A stretch of 64,000 nt of DNA from Azadirachta indica (taxonomy: Eukaryota; Streptophyta; Magnoliopsida; Sapindales; Meliaceae): the NCBI GenBank assembly GCA_022749755.1, contig CM040447.1, forward strand, positions 610,290 to 674,289. The letters run 5' to 3'. The first letter of the stretch is position 1. Each line of letters starts with the position of its first letter. A model generated the notes under the pieces. That model ran no database searches. It saw nothing but the letters and a program-made list of their open reading frames with translations, and was not told the origin of the DNA. Shown one piece after another: positions 47,750 through 60,267 of this stretch. Made by a program: the position numbers and the translations under genes.

Positions 47750-48540
47750 TCTCTAAATGACCCTCAAGCATTTTGGCTGATAACGCCTTGGTAAATGGGT
47801 CCGTAAGGTTGTGTTCAAACGCTATCTTCATAATTGTCATGTCACCTCAATGCACGATCTCTCTGATTAGGTGATATTTCCTCGTTATATGCTTCCCTCT
47901 CTTATGGATTCTCGGTTCTTTCAAATTCGCCACAACTCCATTGTTGTCACTATATAGGGTCAATGGTTTATCTATATCTGGAACTATTTCCAGATTAGTA
48001 AGGAACTTCTTAAGCTATACTGCTTCCTTAACTGCTTCATAAGTTGTTATATATTGAACTTTCATGGTTGAATCAACAGTGCTGGATTGTTTTACAATTC
48101 TCCAAACTATAGTTCCACCACTAGGAGTAAACACTGATCTAGAAATCAACTTTCAAGTGTCTTTATCTGATTAAAAATCAAAGTTAGTGTAACCAATAGG
48201 GTTCAGGTCTCTACCTGAATATACAAGCATATAGTTTCTTATTCTCCTAAGATACTTGAGAATATGTTTTACTGCAATCCAATGACCATCTCGGGTTAGA
48301 TTGGAAATGACTGACTATTCCTACTACATAATAAATGTGAGGCTTTGAACATAACATGGCAAACATGAGGCTGCCTATTGCTGATGCATAAGGTACCCCT
48401 TTCATGTCCTTTTTCTCTTAAGGTGTCTTAGGACATTGCTCCTTGTAAAGGACAACTCCATGTTGAGTCGATAAATGACCCTTTTTAGAGTTTTGCTCGA
48501 AAATTACATAAGCACCTTATCAATGTACGATGCTTAAAAA
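47750..48540 (-). pseudogene. Decayed copia RNase H
   Basis: On the minus strand, in broken frames: 'AVKHILKYLRRIRNYMLVYS', 'GYTNFDF', 'TPSGGTIVWRIVKQSSTVD', 'EAVKEAV', stop, 'LKKFLTNLEIVPDIDKPLTL', 'SDNNGVVANLKEPR', 'HKRGKHI', 'TDPFTKAL'. The normal order of RNase H landmarks is present, but stops interrupt it. Confidence 0.75.
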
Positions 48541-48566
48541 AGTGCCAAGAGTTTATTTTTATGATC

Positions 48567-49172
48567 TCAAATAATCTGAATCCTAAGGATATAACTCATT
48601 TCTCTTAAATCTTTCATTTGGAATTGTTTGGCTAGCCATTTCTTTATGTTAGATAATGTATCCACATCATTCCTAATGAGTAAAATATCATTTGCATAAA
48701 GTACTAGAAATACCACCTTCTTTTCTTTGATGTACATGTATACACACGGCTTATCAATGTTTTGCTCGAAACCATAAAATTTAATTGTCTCATCAAATCT
48801 CAAGTTCTAAGATCTTAAAGCTTGTTTGAGTCCAAAAATAGACTTAAGTATCTTGTAGACTTTCTGCTCCTGGCCTTTCACTACAAACCCTGCTGGTTGC
48901 ATCATATAGATGCTTTCATCAAGATAACCATTCAGAAAAGTTGTCTTGACATCCATTTGCCATATCTCATAATCGAGACATGTAGCAATGGATAATAGAA
49001 TACATATGAATTTAAGCATTGCCACTAGCGAGAAAGTCTCCTCATAGTCGAATCCTTCCTTTTCGGTATAGCCCTTTGCCACTAGCCTTGCTTTGAAAGT
49101 CTCTATTTTCCCATCCACACCTCTTTTTCTCTTAAAAATATGCTTACACCCAAAAGGGCTTAACATCTTCAA
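48567..49172 (-). pseudogene. Copia reverse transcriptase fragments
   Basis: Two open pieces separated by a stop at 48804-48806. The first (49172-48807) has 'KARLVAKGYTEKEGFDYEET', 'QMDVKTTFLNGYLDESIYMM' and 'QKVYKILKSIFGLKQALRS'. The second (48803-48567) has 'VYMYIKEKKVVFLVLYANDI' and 'QFQMKDL'. The catalytic motif is YAND (48687-48698) instead of YxDD, a GAT to AAT change that should abolish polymerase activity. Confidence 0.88.
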
Positions 49173-49421
49173 GTGGATCTACAAGTTCCCAGACTGAATT
49201 GAAGTACATAGACTCTATTTCTTAGTTCATGGCTTCTTGCCATTTTTCCTTATCAAAATCCTCAATTGCATGCTTTTATGTTAATGGATCATTTTGGTTT
49301 GTATCAGATACAATAACTTGTGCTTCTCTGTCCTCTCTATAGCGAGCAAGTAGTCTCACAACCCTCCATTACGTTGAGGTACCATGATGTTTTGCTTAAA
49401 AACAGTGGTTTCCTAATTTTG

Positions 49422-50300
49422 TCATTCATTAACTGTTAATGGTGATGGTTTGATCTGATTAGAGAGTAATTCCTCTAGTACAACCGTACTACGAGGTTTG
49501 AAGTTTATCATGTAGTCATTCTCGAGAAAAGTGGCATATGTCAATATAAACATCTTTTCTTCGTAGGGATTGCAAAACAAGCCTCCTCTAGTGCCTTTAG
49601 GATAGCCTATAAACAGATACACTTCTGTTTGTGGTTTCAGCTTCCCAATCTTTCTTTTAGCACATGTGCTAAACACCTCCATATGCGAAAATGTGTTAAA
49701 CTAGGTTTACGACCATTTCATAACTTTAGAGATATATAATGAACAGACTTGGAAGTAAACCGTGATTTGTAGTGCATATTCCCAAAACGAAAGTGGCAAT
49801 AAAGAGTAGCTCATCATAGATCTAATCATACAAAGCAGGGTTTTGTTTCTTCTTTGTGCAACACCATTTTGCTATAGTGTTCTAGGTGTTGCAAGTTGGG
49901 ATAGAATGCCATGCTCTAACAAATAATCCTTGAACTCTGAATCAAGGTATTCACTTTATTGATTTGATCGAAGAGTTTTATGTGATTTACCTAACTGCTT
50001 TTCAACGTCTGCTAAGAATTCTTTAAATTTTCTAAAAGTTCGAATTCTCTTTGCATTATATATACATAGCCATATTTAGAATAATGATCAATAAAGCTAA
50101 TAAAATATTCGTAACCACCTCCAGCTTGTATATTTAATGGGCCACAAACATCATTATGTACAAGTTCGTGTGGTTCTTTAGCCCTCTTGCCCTTTGTTGA
50201 GAAAGGTCTTTTAATAATTTTACCCTATAAACAGGATTCACAAACAAGTACAGTGCCAACATTTAGCTCTTTTAAAGGACCATCCTTTACAAATCTGTTA
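49422..50300 (-). pseudogene. Decayed copia integrase
   Basis: Reads on the minus strand 'CESCL', stop, 'GKIIKRPFSTKGKRAKEP', 'LVHNDVCGPLNIQAGGGYEY', 'FISFIDHYSKYGYVYIM', then 'LGKSHKTLRSNQ', stop, 'SEYLDSEFKDYL', then (49682-49422) 'GKLKPQTEVYLFIGYPKGT' and 'VVLEELLSNQ'. The HHCC-side cysteines and the GPL...Y core are readable, but stops break the frame. Confidence 0.82.
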
Positions 50301-50639
50301 ATTCTATCTAGATTAATATGACCTAATTTAAGATGCCAAAGATATGTCTTGTTACTTTAAGAAACTTTTTGCCTTTTAGGTTTAAGATAATCTACTCTGA
50401 ATAATTATATATTAAGCAATGGTTGTTCATTTAGCCTTAAAACATAAGCCCATTTTCTTCTTTAGTTGAACAAACATTTAAACTATTTTTTACAATAACA
50501 ATCTGATTATCATTAAATGAAATGCCAAATAATTGTTCAACGAATTTAGAAATCCAAATCAAATTTCTTCTAAAACCAGGAACAAAATAAATATTATTCA
50601 AAACAATAAATTTATTTTAAAAATGTAAACAAACGACTC

Positions 50640-51450
50640 CCACTACTAATGCAGAAATAACTACTCTATTGACCATTTTCATGGTGAAGTCTCCATTAAC
50701 AAGCTCCTTGGAAGAACTAAGCATCTGCAATGAAGAACAAACATGATTAGTGGCTTCTAAATCAACTATCCAAGAAGATAAATCATCTTCTACTAAACAA
50801 GCTTTTAAAACTAGTAAATCAAATTTACCATTCTTTTTTTCCTTCAGCTTGGAGAGATACTTTTTGTAGCTTCTCTTCCAATGCCCATCAATTCCATAGT
50901 GGAAACATTTCCCTTAGGTATTTTGTTCTTGCTGACTTTGGAGCCTTTCTTGGCTTTCTTGGATTTCTTGGATTATGCTCTAGAACTATTTTTTGTATTC
51001 TTTCTCTTTTTTTTCTTGCTAGAGAAAGCATGCTTATGTTTAGCAACATTTGCCTTGCCTTCTTTAGGCTTCTCTTTAAAGATAGCCTCAAAAGTTTGCA
51101 GTTCATTGAGTAGTTGAGTTATGTTGTAATTCAACTTATTTATAATATAGTTCATCTTAAACTGCATAAAAGTTGGTGATAATGACTCAAGTATAATACT
51201 AATTTAAGTAGGCTCATCTATGGTCGCACCATGGATCTCTGCCTCATTCATGTAATTCACCATGTTTAAAACATGTTCTTTAATTGAAACACCCTTTTTC
51301 TTCTTTGCATTTATATAGTTCCAAGTAGCTTGATGCGATTGATCTAAGGCTTGCCCAAACATGGCCTGGAAGGACTCCCATGTCTCACATGCAATCTCCA
51401 TCCGTTCATGCTCCTGTCTGAGCACGTCATTTATACTAGGTACCATGCAA
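50640..51450 (-). pseudogene. Decayed copia gag and protease start
   Basis: From 51446: 'MVPSINDVLRQEHERMEIAC', 'FQAMFGQALDQSHQATWNYI', 'KGVSIKEHVLNMVNYMNEAE', stop, then 'LLNELQTFEAIF' and the Lys-rich 'HAFSSKKKKRKNTKNSS'. A knuckle-like CFHYGIDGHWKRSYKKYL follows, in which two of three cysteines are Tyr. The protease start reads 'SWIVDLEATNHVCSSLQ': the catalytic D(S/T)GA has become DLEA. No intact product is possible. Confidence 0.82.
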
Positions 51451-53426
51451 CAGTGGGCCTTGTTATTGATTTGAATTCAATTATCATATCGTTCTCGCAT
51501 ATTATGAGATGCATTGATAGCAGGTTCTAACGGACACTCCTTAAGGAGAACAAACTTTGGGTTCTCAGATATCAGCACTATATATATATTACTCTTTCAT
51601 TTTATAAAATTTTCACAATTTAACTTTTCGTTTGCAAGTAAAGCGATAATGGGATTGATTGCGGACATAATTGCTAAAATAAATAAATATTTCATTTAAT
51701 ATACTTAACTTAATATCACAACATTTTTGAAAATAGTAAACATGATGCATGATGCATATAATAAATACATAATTAAATTATTAAACACGATAATTTAATT
51801 TTACAATTAATGTGCCATTATAAGATAGGTCACATTAATATAATTGAACTGGGACTATTTCAATTAATAAATGAAATTCAAAATATCTTATATTTTCATT
51901 CATGTATTAATTACCACTATTTTTGTTCAAGATACAATTAACAATTTAATTGTTTGTTTATAAGTGTAATCTATTGTTTTGAATTCTAACAACTTAACTC
52001 AAAAATGCCGTCGTAAGGTAGGTAAAATTTGAAATACATTAGCTAAATCCTATCGTTAGGAAGCTAATCTTAATATTAATATACATAGACACCCTCTATG
52101 GAGAGGATGAAATCTAAGCGTTCTGAGGCGTTACCTATATCTTACGGTGTTGTATTAACAATGGAGACTGTCAGGCATGTTGTCATATATCCCTCTCCCA
52201 CTCATTATTTTAAAAATTATGTGTTTCTTATTATAAAATATCTTATGTTTTATAATCTTAGTGAATTATTTATATCTCATATTAATAATTATTAGATATA
52301 TAGAATATAATTCTATGTTGGTTAATTATTTAGGTTAATAGAATCCATTCTAATTGGGCCTAGGTTTATAATTTATTCTAATCTAATTGGACCTAACAAT
52401 TTAGGATTACTTAGTTCTATTAATATGGGCCTAAATAATTACTAAATATTTAATAAAATCACATTTTATTAAAAAATAGAATAATATAGGCTAACCTAAA
52501 AATTAAAAATTAATTTAGATAAGTCTAAATTAAATAAATGAGATAATTACCGAGTTTAATTATAAAACTTAATTACCCATTATTTAATTTATTATTCTAT
52601 TCAATTAATATAATTAATTATAATCATTATTCATATTTAAGTATTAAATAAAAATGATAACATGTGTGCATGACATTCAACAATAACAATGAGCGGGTAT
52701 TATAAATGGCATGTTATTATGCATGATCGTATTATCATATCACATAACTTATAACAATAATAATTAACTATCAAATAACTTTGGCCGAGTCTCTTAGGAT
52801 ATTTAATTACAAACCCAAATAATTAATTAAAATTACAAAGTTATAGAGGCTCGCAGGCTCAAATAAAATAACAGTTTTCTGAAGTCCACAACAGACCCAT
52901 CTTGATGAATCTTCATGAAATAAATATTCATATGAACTGAAAAACTTTTCTTAAGTCTAATATTTAATTATAGCAGCAGTGGGTACTTTACCCATTATAA
53001 TGCACTCTTCACTTCTATTTTGTATCTTCATAAACTCCAATTTTAAGGTCTGCCAAATAATTATATAATAAAAACAAATTACATTGAACCTATACCCTTT
53101 ATGGGTTTACAAGATTTTTAATCTAATTAAAATAAAATATTAATTAAATTCAAATTCTAGGGAACTATACAATTAACAATTATATAATAAAAACAAATTA
53201 CATTGAACCTATACCCTTTATGGGTTTACAAGATTTTTAATCTAATTAAAATAAAATATTAATTAAATTCAAATTCTAGGGAACTGTACAATTAACGACC
53301 AAAGTTTCGTACACAAAATTCATTGTATGATAAAATATACCATTCATAAAAAAAAATAAATAAAAAATAATGCGACAACCACTCATGCATACATCAAAAT
53401 TAAAACCATATACTCATATAAACCTA
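51451..53426. other. 5' leader of the copia element, non-coding
   Basis: Lies between the primer site and gag on the minus strand. AT-rich with short chance frames. It contains the 119-bp tandem duplication at 53059-53296. I see no extra gene. Confidence 0.5.
53059..53296. repeat. 119-bp tandem duplication in the copia leader
   Basis: 53059-53177 is repeated at 53178-53296 with only one visible difference (CTATAC/CTGTAC). The near-identity makes it much younger than the LTR divergence of the host element. Confidence 0.93.
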
Positions 53427-53438
53427 GCTTTGATATCA
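53427..53438 (-). other. Primer binding site of the 46-55 kb copia element
   Basis: Minus strand TGATATCAAAGC, two bases from the LTR; two transitions away from TGGTATCAGAGC. Confidence 0.75.
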
Positions 53439-53440
53439 AT

Positions 53441-55111
53441 TGTTAAAAAATTTTATCAAATAAATAGAGGAAAATTAAGGTAGGAGAGTTAAAAAATTTA
53501 TATAAGTATATGGTTTTAATAAAAATAAAAAGAAGGAATAGAAAAAATACCTCTTAATACTTTTAAAATATTTTTTTTGTAGGTTTTCTTTCACTAATGG
53601 TTTTCAAACCAATCCTCTAACAATTGCTGTGAAGAGAAGAGTGAGCTTCTTTTGTAATACCACGGTGATTTAGAGAAAATTGATTTTTCTTTATACTACA
53701 CGTTAAAAGAAAAAATCTTTTTCTTTGTTTATCGCTACGGGTTTTACCTTTTTGTTTCTTTTTATATCACTTCTATTTTAATTAAAACAATTTTAATTAT
53801 AATAGAATTAAATTAATTAAATTAATTAATAATACTTAATAATTAATTAAATACATAAGACAACTCCTAATAGAAACAATATTTTCATTAAAATAATTTC
53901 AATTAAAATCAAATTAATTAATTAATAACATTTATTAATTAATTAAATTTCATAAAACAACTTTTAATAGAAGTGAAATTCTAATTAATTCAAAATTAAT
54001 ATTTAAAAGGAACGATAAAGAGAATAAATATCTCTATGAGAATTTACCCTTTAATTTCTCAAATTAAATTACATGGATATTAATGAAAGATATTTATCTT
54101 AATTCTTAATTAATTAATTAAATCCAAATTAAAACAAAACTATTTTCTAGACATACAAAAATTTAGTGTAATAATTTTGTCCATTATATTATTTACTGCA
54201 CTAATCTAAGAGGTGGTATTAGAGATTTATGGACCAACAATTCAAAACTCTAATAAATTTAGATAATTAATTAAACTCTTTAATTAATTAATCCAATTTA
54301 TTAATTCTAGTGTTATTCTACTCAAAATCTAGAATTGAACTCTTAAAATTATAGCTAAAGTTTACTTAGAAAACTTTGAGCAGTACATTAATATAATCAC
54401 TACTTGTAGTTCAACCCTCCATAAACAGTTGATAATTAAAGATAGATCAATTTTCTGTTTTATCTCTCTAATTACATCTTTATTTTTAAGTTCCATTAAT
54501 TCTCTATTAAATAGTTAATTTATAAATCAATTATAAATTGAATGCTCAAACTGTTCAATTCCAAGATTAACAGTTAAGGGAACCATTTTTTTAACTTTCA
54601 ATTGGAAGGAATGGATTCTATATCTGTATATCATATTTTCAACTATTTATCCTAATAAATCTTTAAGATAAGAGTGTTACACTTGTGTTAAGACAAAGCT
54701 TAACAAGTAACTCAAAAGAGAATTTTCAGTTAGTAACAGAATTTATACGAGAATTCAAATTATATCTGGTTTAGTCCTATATAATCGTATTATATAAATG
54801 CCTCCACCATAATGTCACTACATTAATAATGTAGATAAAATTATCACATTCGTAATGTTAGTGGACTGCACTAATAATATTTAATTAAAAAACCTAACTT
54901 TAATTAATTTATTACGGATTATTTTAGTTTGTTATCTATAATTTTAATTCTCTTGTATATATAACACTTATATATATTAAGATTATGGTCATATAAATAA
55001 AATAGGATTTTTCTGATATGAAATATAAATATAATTAAGTATAGAGAAATATTAATTTTATTTATTTCAAAAATATATAAATTACATGCTTTTAGGGCAC
55101 TATTCCTTACA
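53441..55111 (-). repeat. 5' LTR of the 46-55 kb copia element
   Basis: 1671 bp, collinear with 45974-47700. On the minus strand it starts TGTAAGGAATAGTGCCC and ends at the TG/CA boundary beside the primer site. Confidence 0.92.
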
Positions 55112-55116
55112 ATGTC

Positions 55117-56865
55117 ATCACGTATACTTTTTTTTTCCTTTTAAAGAAATAACATTGTTATTTATTTAAACTATATGTGGTATTTGTATGACTTCAATTT
55201 TGAGAGGCTTATCTAAGATATTTATTGACAGATTCTAACTTTCTTTTCTTATTTAAAGTATGGTTAATTTTACGTTTAGTTTAATCATATCGAATATACT
55301 TTCACTTTGAAGTGATGAATAAATTACAAATAAATATTATGATAAAGAGAATGTTAATATATGACATTATATGATTATATGATCCTATGAAAATTGTTCT
55401 ATTTAAAACATTTGTATTTCTAAATACCAAAATGATAATTATTGTAAATAGAAAATACCTAGTTGAGTTTTTATTCTGCCAAAATCAATATGCTGAGTCA
55501 AAAGACACACAATTATGAATCAATCAATCAATTAATAATTGTATGCAAAAGAAGAAAAAGTTATAAATATTATTTTATGTTATTCGTAAACATTATTTTT
55601 TGAGTACAATTTTTATTGACTCACCTATTTATCTTTGATACATTTTTAGATATGAAAAATGAAGGGCCACTAATTGCTTTCACATCAAAAGATACATAAT
55701 ATATTGCTGAAATTAGCACGGTCATGGACCTACAAAATACAATTATATGAAGGCCAATACCATTTATAGAGGATTTCACAATTAAAAATTGTAGTACAAA
55801 TAAAATTATCTAGTAATATAGATATACACAATAAATTATAGTAATTAATGCATAATTAATACATTATAATTAATATATGCTACATTCAATTTTAACATTA
55901 AATGTGTTTAGATACAATGACCCACAAATAATGTAAATATATGTGAAAATAATGGGACTACTAATCCTTTTCTTATATGTATAAATCTTAGAGTTTATAA
56001 GAAAATGTATGTGTGATTTAAACTTTACTGTACAATTAATTAAATTAAATGATAACTTTGAGCCCCAAATATAGTAGATAAAATGAGATTGACAACAATA
56101 TTTTTCCTTGTAAAATGAATTTAAAAAATAAAATAAAATAAAATTTGGTCATACTTGTAGGCAAATTAAGCAACTCAACGAGTAAATGTCTTCTCTCACA
56201 GCTTTAGTTCTTCACTTCAGCCTTATCTTTTAATTTTATTATTAATTTTTCCAGCTGAAGTTAATTAATTGTTGTTTCTTCGTACTAGTAATCATCAATT
56301 TTCTCTGAGGAAATGGAAGACTTGCAAAATTACTCATTTAATGTAAAATCATTAATGTGATAATTATATCACACGAAATGAAGAGTAAGAGGTTATATAT
56401 CACATTAATTTAAATATAAGTTATTACTATTATCGATAGTTTTCACTTTTTATTCTCTCTAATGTGTTAAAGTTAGAAATAAACTAGTATTTACAATTTA
56501 TTTTTTCAAAAGAAAAAGTGGTTAGCCTCATCTTAAATTATTATTGTTATTGTTGCCATTGTTATTACTGTTTACTTTAATTTATGTATATCCATTAATT
56601 AATAACAACTGCTTTTTTGATAAGACCATAATAAATTTATTAATTTCTAAAACATTTCAGGACAACAATATTAATTATTATATAAAGCACTTCACCTTAC
56701 TTCATCCCATAGGAATATAAGTAGCCATTTAATCCAACAAAAATTACACTAAATCTTGATAACAAAAACAATCGACTACGCAGACACATGCATTTCTATT
56801 ATTGGCATATAATAACTTTTTAACGTTATTTACCAATGTTAATTAAATGCTATTATAAAATTCCT
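55117..56865. other. AT-rich intergenic DNA
   Basis: No gene or element ends recognised. Confidence 0.45.
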
Positions 56866-56867
56866 GA

Positions 56868-58330
56868 TTGCGTCCTATTGTTTACGCTAATATTTTAGGA
56901 CCCCCTTATTGTTTTAGTAATATCCCAATACCCCCTCCACGATATTTTCGTTAAAAAAAAATTAGTCTTTTTGAGGGTAATATAGTATTTTAACTTTGAT
57001 TTCTTGTGAAAGTTGTAATGAACTGACGCATAACAGTACTTTTGCTTTGATTAAAATAAAATATTGGATTTTTTATTTAAATAAGACCCATACATTAAAT
57101 AAAATTAATAAAGTAATATATTGTTTATTAATTAAATTCCTCTTAAAATAATAAATTAAGATAAATTAAAAGAGTAATATTTGATAATTAAGTAAATTGT
57201 CTCTTATCATAATAACTGAAGGTAAATTAACACAATAATATATTTTTCAAATAAAAAAATTATTTGATAATTAATTAAATTCCCCTAAGATAAATAACTT
57301 AATATAAATAAGAAAGTAGTAATTAAAACTAAATTAAATTTCTATATTTAAAACTAAAAAGGAAAAAGAAAAAAAAAGAGAAAACCCTAAACATATCTGG
57401 GATTCCGATTAGGATCTATCTAAATTTTTGAGTCTTTTGTATTTGTGATTTGGTATGCTATTTTTCATTTGTTTTTGGAATTGTAATTTAAGTTAATTTG
57501 TTGGGAATTTTGGTCAACTAGGTTTTGGTTTTCGAATTAGTATTTGAACGTGTAGTTGGATTAGGTTGATTACTAAGTAAAAATTAGGTTATTATTAATA
57601 GTTCGAATTGATTCTTTTTAGTTGAATAGATTTCATTAATAGAATTTTGAAATGACTACTAGTTTACTTGTTGAGTTTGAAAGGGGTAGAATTTTTGGCG
57701 ATTGAGAGAGAAAAAGAATAAAATTAGCTAATTTGCTATGGGTTTTGATTTGGTCCTTAACTAGTTTTTTCCCTCTTTCTCTTTGTCTTCAATTGCATTT
57801 TTCATCTCAAGTTATGTGGTGGATTAATTTGATGCTTAGGTATGGAGAAAGAACAATAACAATTCTTTAGGAGAAAAGGAGGCATAACGAAGAGTATTGT
57901 CTATTTCTTATTTATTTTTGTTAACAAAGAGAATAAATCTAGATGCTAGGAATGAGGTCTTAGAAGAAAGAAATGAATAAAAGAAATCAAATAAATAAAT
58001 AAATAAATTTTTGTAGTACATGCCAATATTAGCACTAATGAATTCTCCGTATTTCAATGTAAATATCATATGCATTAGAATATAATATAAATTTTATTTA
58101 TTTAATTTTAAAATATACCTTCAATTGGGAACCTAATACATAGTCAACAAACACAAAAAGGTTGCTTTCTACAACATTTAGAACATTATTGAGGGCAATT
58201 TGACAAATACCCTTAAAAAGTAATAGATACCAATAATAGGATTGATAGTAAGGGATAATAGAATATTATTCAAAGTTTAGAGGGGTGATTGAGTATCAGG
58301 TCTAAAAGCGGAGGGTAATCAAGCATTCTC
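56868..58330. mobile_element. Possible Mutator-like element abutting the BAHD duplication
   Basis: The left edge ('aggacccccttattgttttagtaatatcccaat' then 'accccctccacgatattttcg') resembles the terminus of the element at 193-1631. The right edge, reverse complemented, starts GAGAATGCTTGATTACCCTC and has the same layout of C-rich blocks followed by 'ctttttaagggtattt'. The interior 57370-57960 is less AT-rich, and 'gagaaaaccctaaacat' looks like a captured plant 5' leader. The pairing of the two ends is weak and I found no target duplication. Confidence 0.3.
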
Positions 58331-59312
58331 TCTTTGATAAATGCAAGTAATTCTTCATCATGTTCTAAGAAAGTCATGTTTTCTTCACGTAAAGACACCA
58401 ACACATCAATTCCCTCCCCCTGATCTTGTATCCATGAGCATGATAAAATTCATGAATGCGGGAGGTGATTCATTATGAGAAAAACTCATCCATATAGGTT
58501 TTCCCCATCCAAAATCAATATTATAAAGTCCACTGTTGCACCAACTAGTAAAGGTAATCATATCTTGTCTCTAGAAGAAACTTCAAGTACATCATGGACA
58601 ACTTTCCAATAGTTAACAAACCCTTCCTTTTCTTGTAGACTCTTAGACAATATGATCAATATCAACCAAGGTGGAAGAAAGGTGTAAGTTTTGGTTTAGG
58701 GGATAAAACAAGAGAATAGAAGGGAGGTGGTGACCAACGTATTGATCAATGAGACAGAGGTTAGCTTTTGAGGTGAGAAGTTGTAGGAGAAAAGGTTTTG
58801 ATCCATTCTATGGAAATCATTTCCAAATCCGTTTTCTTTTCTAGAGCTTAATTTTTTCAAGATGATTTAGAAAACTATGCATTCGGGGCTGTATACATCA
58901 ATTCTTTTCATGTGTATGATATTTCATTTTCGCAACCAAAATATTGAACTATTTTCAGCGATATGCTATATCAAATTATCTAGGCACATAATTAATGTGA
59001 TTAAATGTTTTTCTTGCTCAAGGTTCACAATAATTGCATAAACACAAAACACATATATACATACATATATATATATATATTTTTAAAAGATTGTAAAACT
59101 TTTGATGATTGAAAACCAAAAAAAAAAATTTTTAAAAATGCCTTTAAAAGCTTAAATTAAAATAACTTGCATCTTTAGTAAGAGAAAGTATTATTCGTAT
59201 AGTAGCTACGTACCACCAAAACGAGTTGCTTATAAATAGACATGTTAGTCAAGATACCAGAACTGCTATGGTTAAACTTATCTGAAAACATTTCAAATAT
59301 AACAGACATTTA
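58078..59312. repeat. Left copy of a tandem duplication carrying a BAHD gene
   Basis: Collinear with 60078-62143. Both share the 3' flank of the BAHD gene, the coding parts that remain and about 450 bp of upstream sequence. The left copy is about 830 bp shorter because of one internal deletion. Confidence 0.85.
58290..58832 (-). pseudogene. Deleted BAHD acyltransferase pseudogene
   Basis: A copy of the intact gene at 60268-61665. From the 5' side it keeps the first 65 codons or so (up to IVSERL). It then jumps at about 58645 directly to 'SLQGEEGFVNYQKVV' and the C-terminus, including DIDFGWGKP. About 830 bp are lost, including the HXXXD motif and the acyl-binding middle. The start codon is ACG instead of ATG (58830-58832), although the next in-frame ATG four codons later remains. 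Small frameshifts are also present ('ttgatcc' region near 58800). It cannot encode an enzyme. Confidence 0.88.
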
Positions 59313-60077
59313 AAATTACATAAGCATCAAATAAATATTTCACCTCTTCAAAAGAGGCTAAATTTTTAAGTGGAAAATGATAAGCATAAAGTTACTCTCA
59401 TTGTAAAGACAACAATGAGCTTCATCAATAAGTAATAATAATATATGCCATAGAGTAAAATAATGCTATTGACACAATCTCTCAAAACAAATTATAGAAT
59501 ATAAATGAACATAATATTATAATATTAGTTAATAAAAATATAAAATCCACTAAAAAGCTAACTTCTTTTGACTAACTAAAATGCTGACCATAATAACATT
59601 ATTGTGGATTGCAAAGTCAAGTCATTAAAATAAAAAAAAAAAAAAGAAAACTAAGAGTACAATATTTTTGAGAAACGAAACACATGAAAAAATAATAACA
59701 AGATGGTCGATAATAAAAATAATTTCTTGAAAAATATTGATGCCGATAACTTTTTAAAATTATTCTATTAATGCCAATAACTTTTTTTTTAATTTTGATA
59801 TTAACACTAGTATAAATACTATAATAGTTTCGACCAATTTACTTTATCTTTGAAATAAAAGAACATTTTCAACAACATATTCATTGTAAAAAAATATATG
59901 AGGATTTAGAAGTGATTTAGATTAACGTCGACATCATTTTATTTTTAAATTATTTTATGGCCAAAGTATCCTTATATCTTTAAAATTAAAGTACTTTTTA
60001 ACTGTAATAACATAACATCAAGGATAGTGGATATATCTAAAAGGATGGGAGAGTGCATAATTAGGTCAAACACTAAG
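59313..60077. other. Spacer between the two BAHD copies
   Basis: AT-rich, about 765 bp, no gene. It would be distal upstream sequence for the left copy. TTGACT-like motifs lie near 59567 and 59610. Confidence 0.4.
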
Positions 60078-60267
60078 ATAATATAATATAAATTTTATTT
60101 TATTTAATTTTAAAATATACCCTCAATTGGAATCCCAATACATAGTCAACAAACACAAAAGGCTGCTTTCTACAACCTTCAGAACATTATTGAGGGCAAT
60201 TTGACAAATGCCCTTAAAAAGTAGATACCAATAATAGGGATGATAGTAAGGGATAATGAGATATTAT

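Larger units (their letters stand above)
45974..55111 (-). mobile_element. Ty1/copia LTR retrotransposon with 1.7-kb LTRs (9.14 kb)
   Basis: Long direct repeats (45974-47700 and 53441-55111) flank copia-type coding sequence on the minus strand. The target duplication ATGTC is perfect (45969-45973 and 55112-55116). The primer site (53427-53438) and polypurine tract (47701-47711) are in the right places. The coding region is broken by stops and frameshifts in gag, integrase, RT and RNase H, so it is not autonomous. The LTR ends are TGT...CA on the minus strand; the 3' LTR has lost its terminal CA by one change (TG to TA on the plus strand). Confidence 0.95.
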
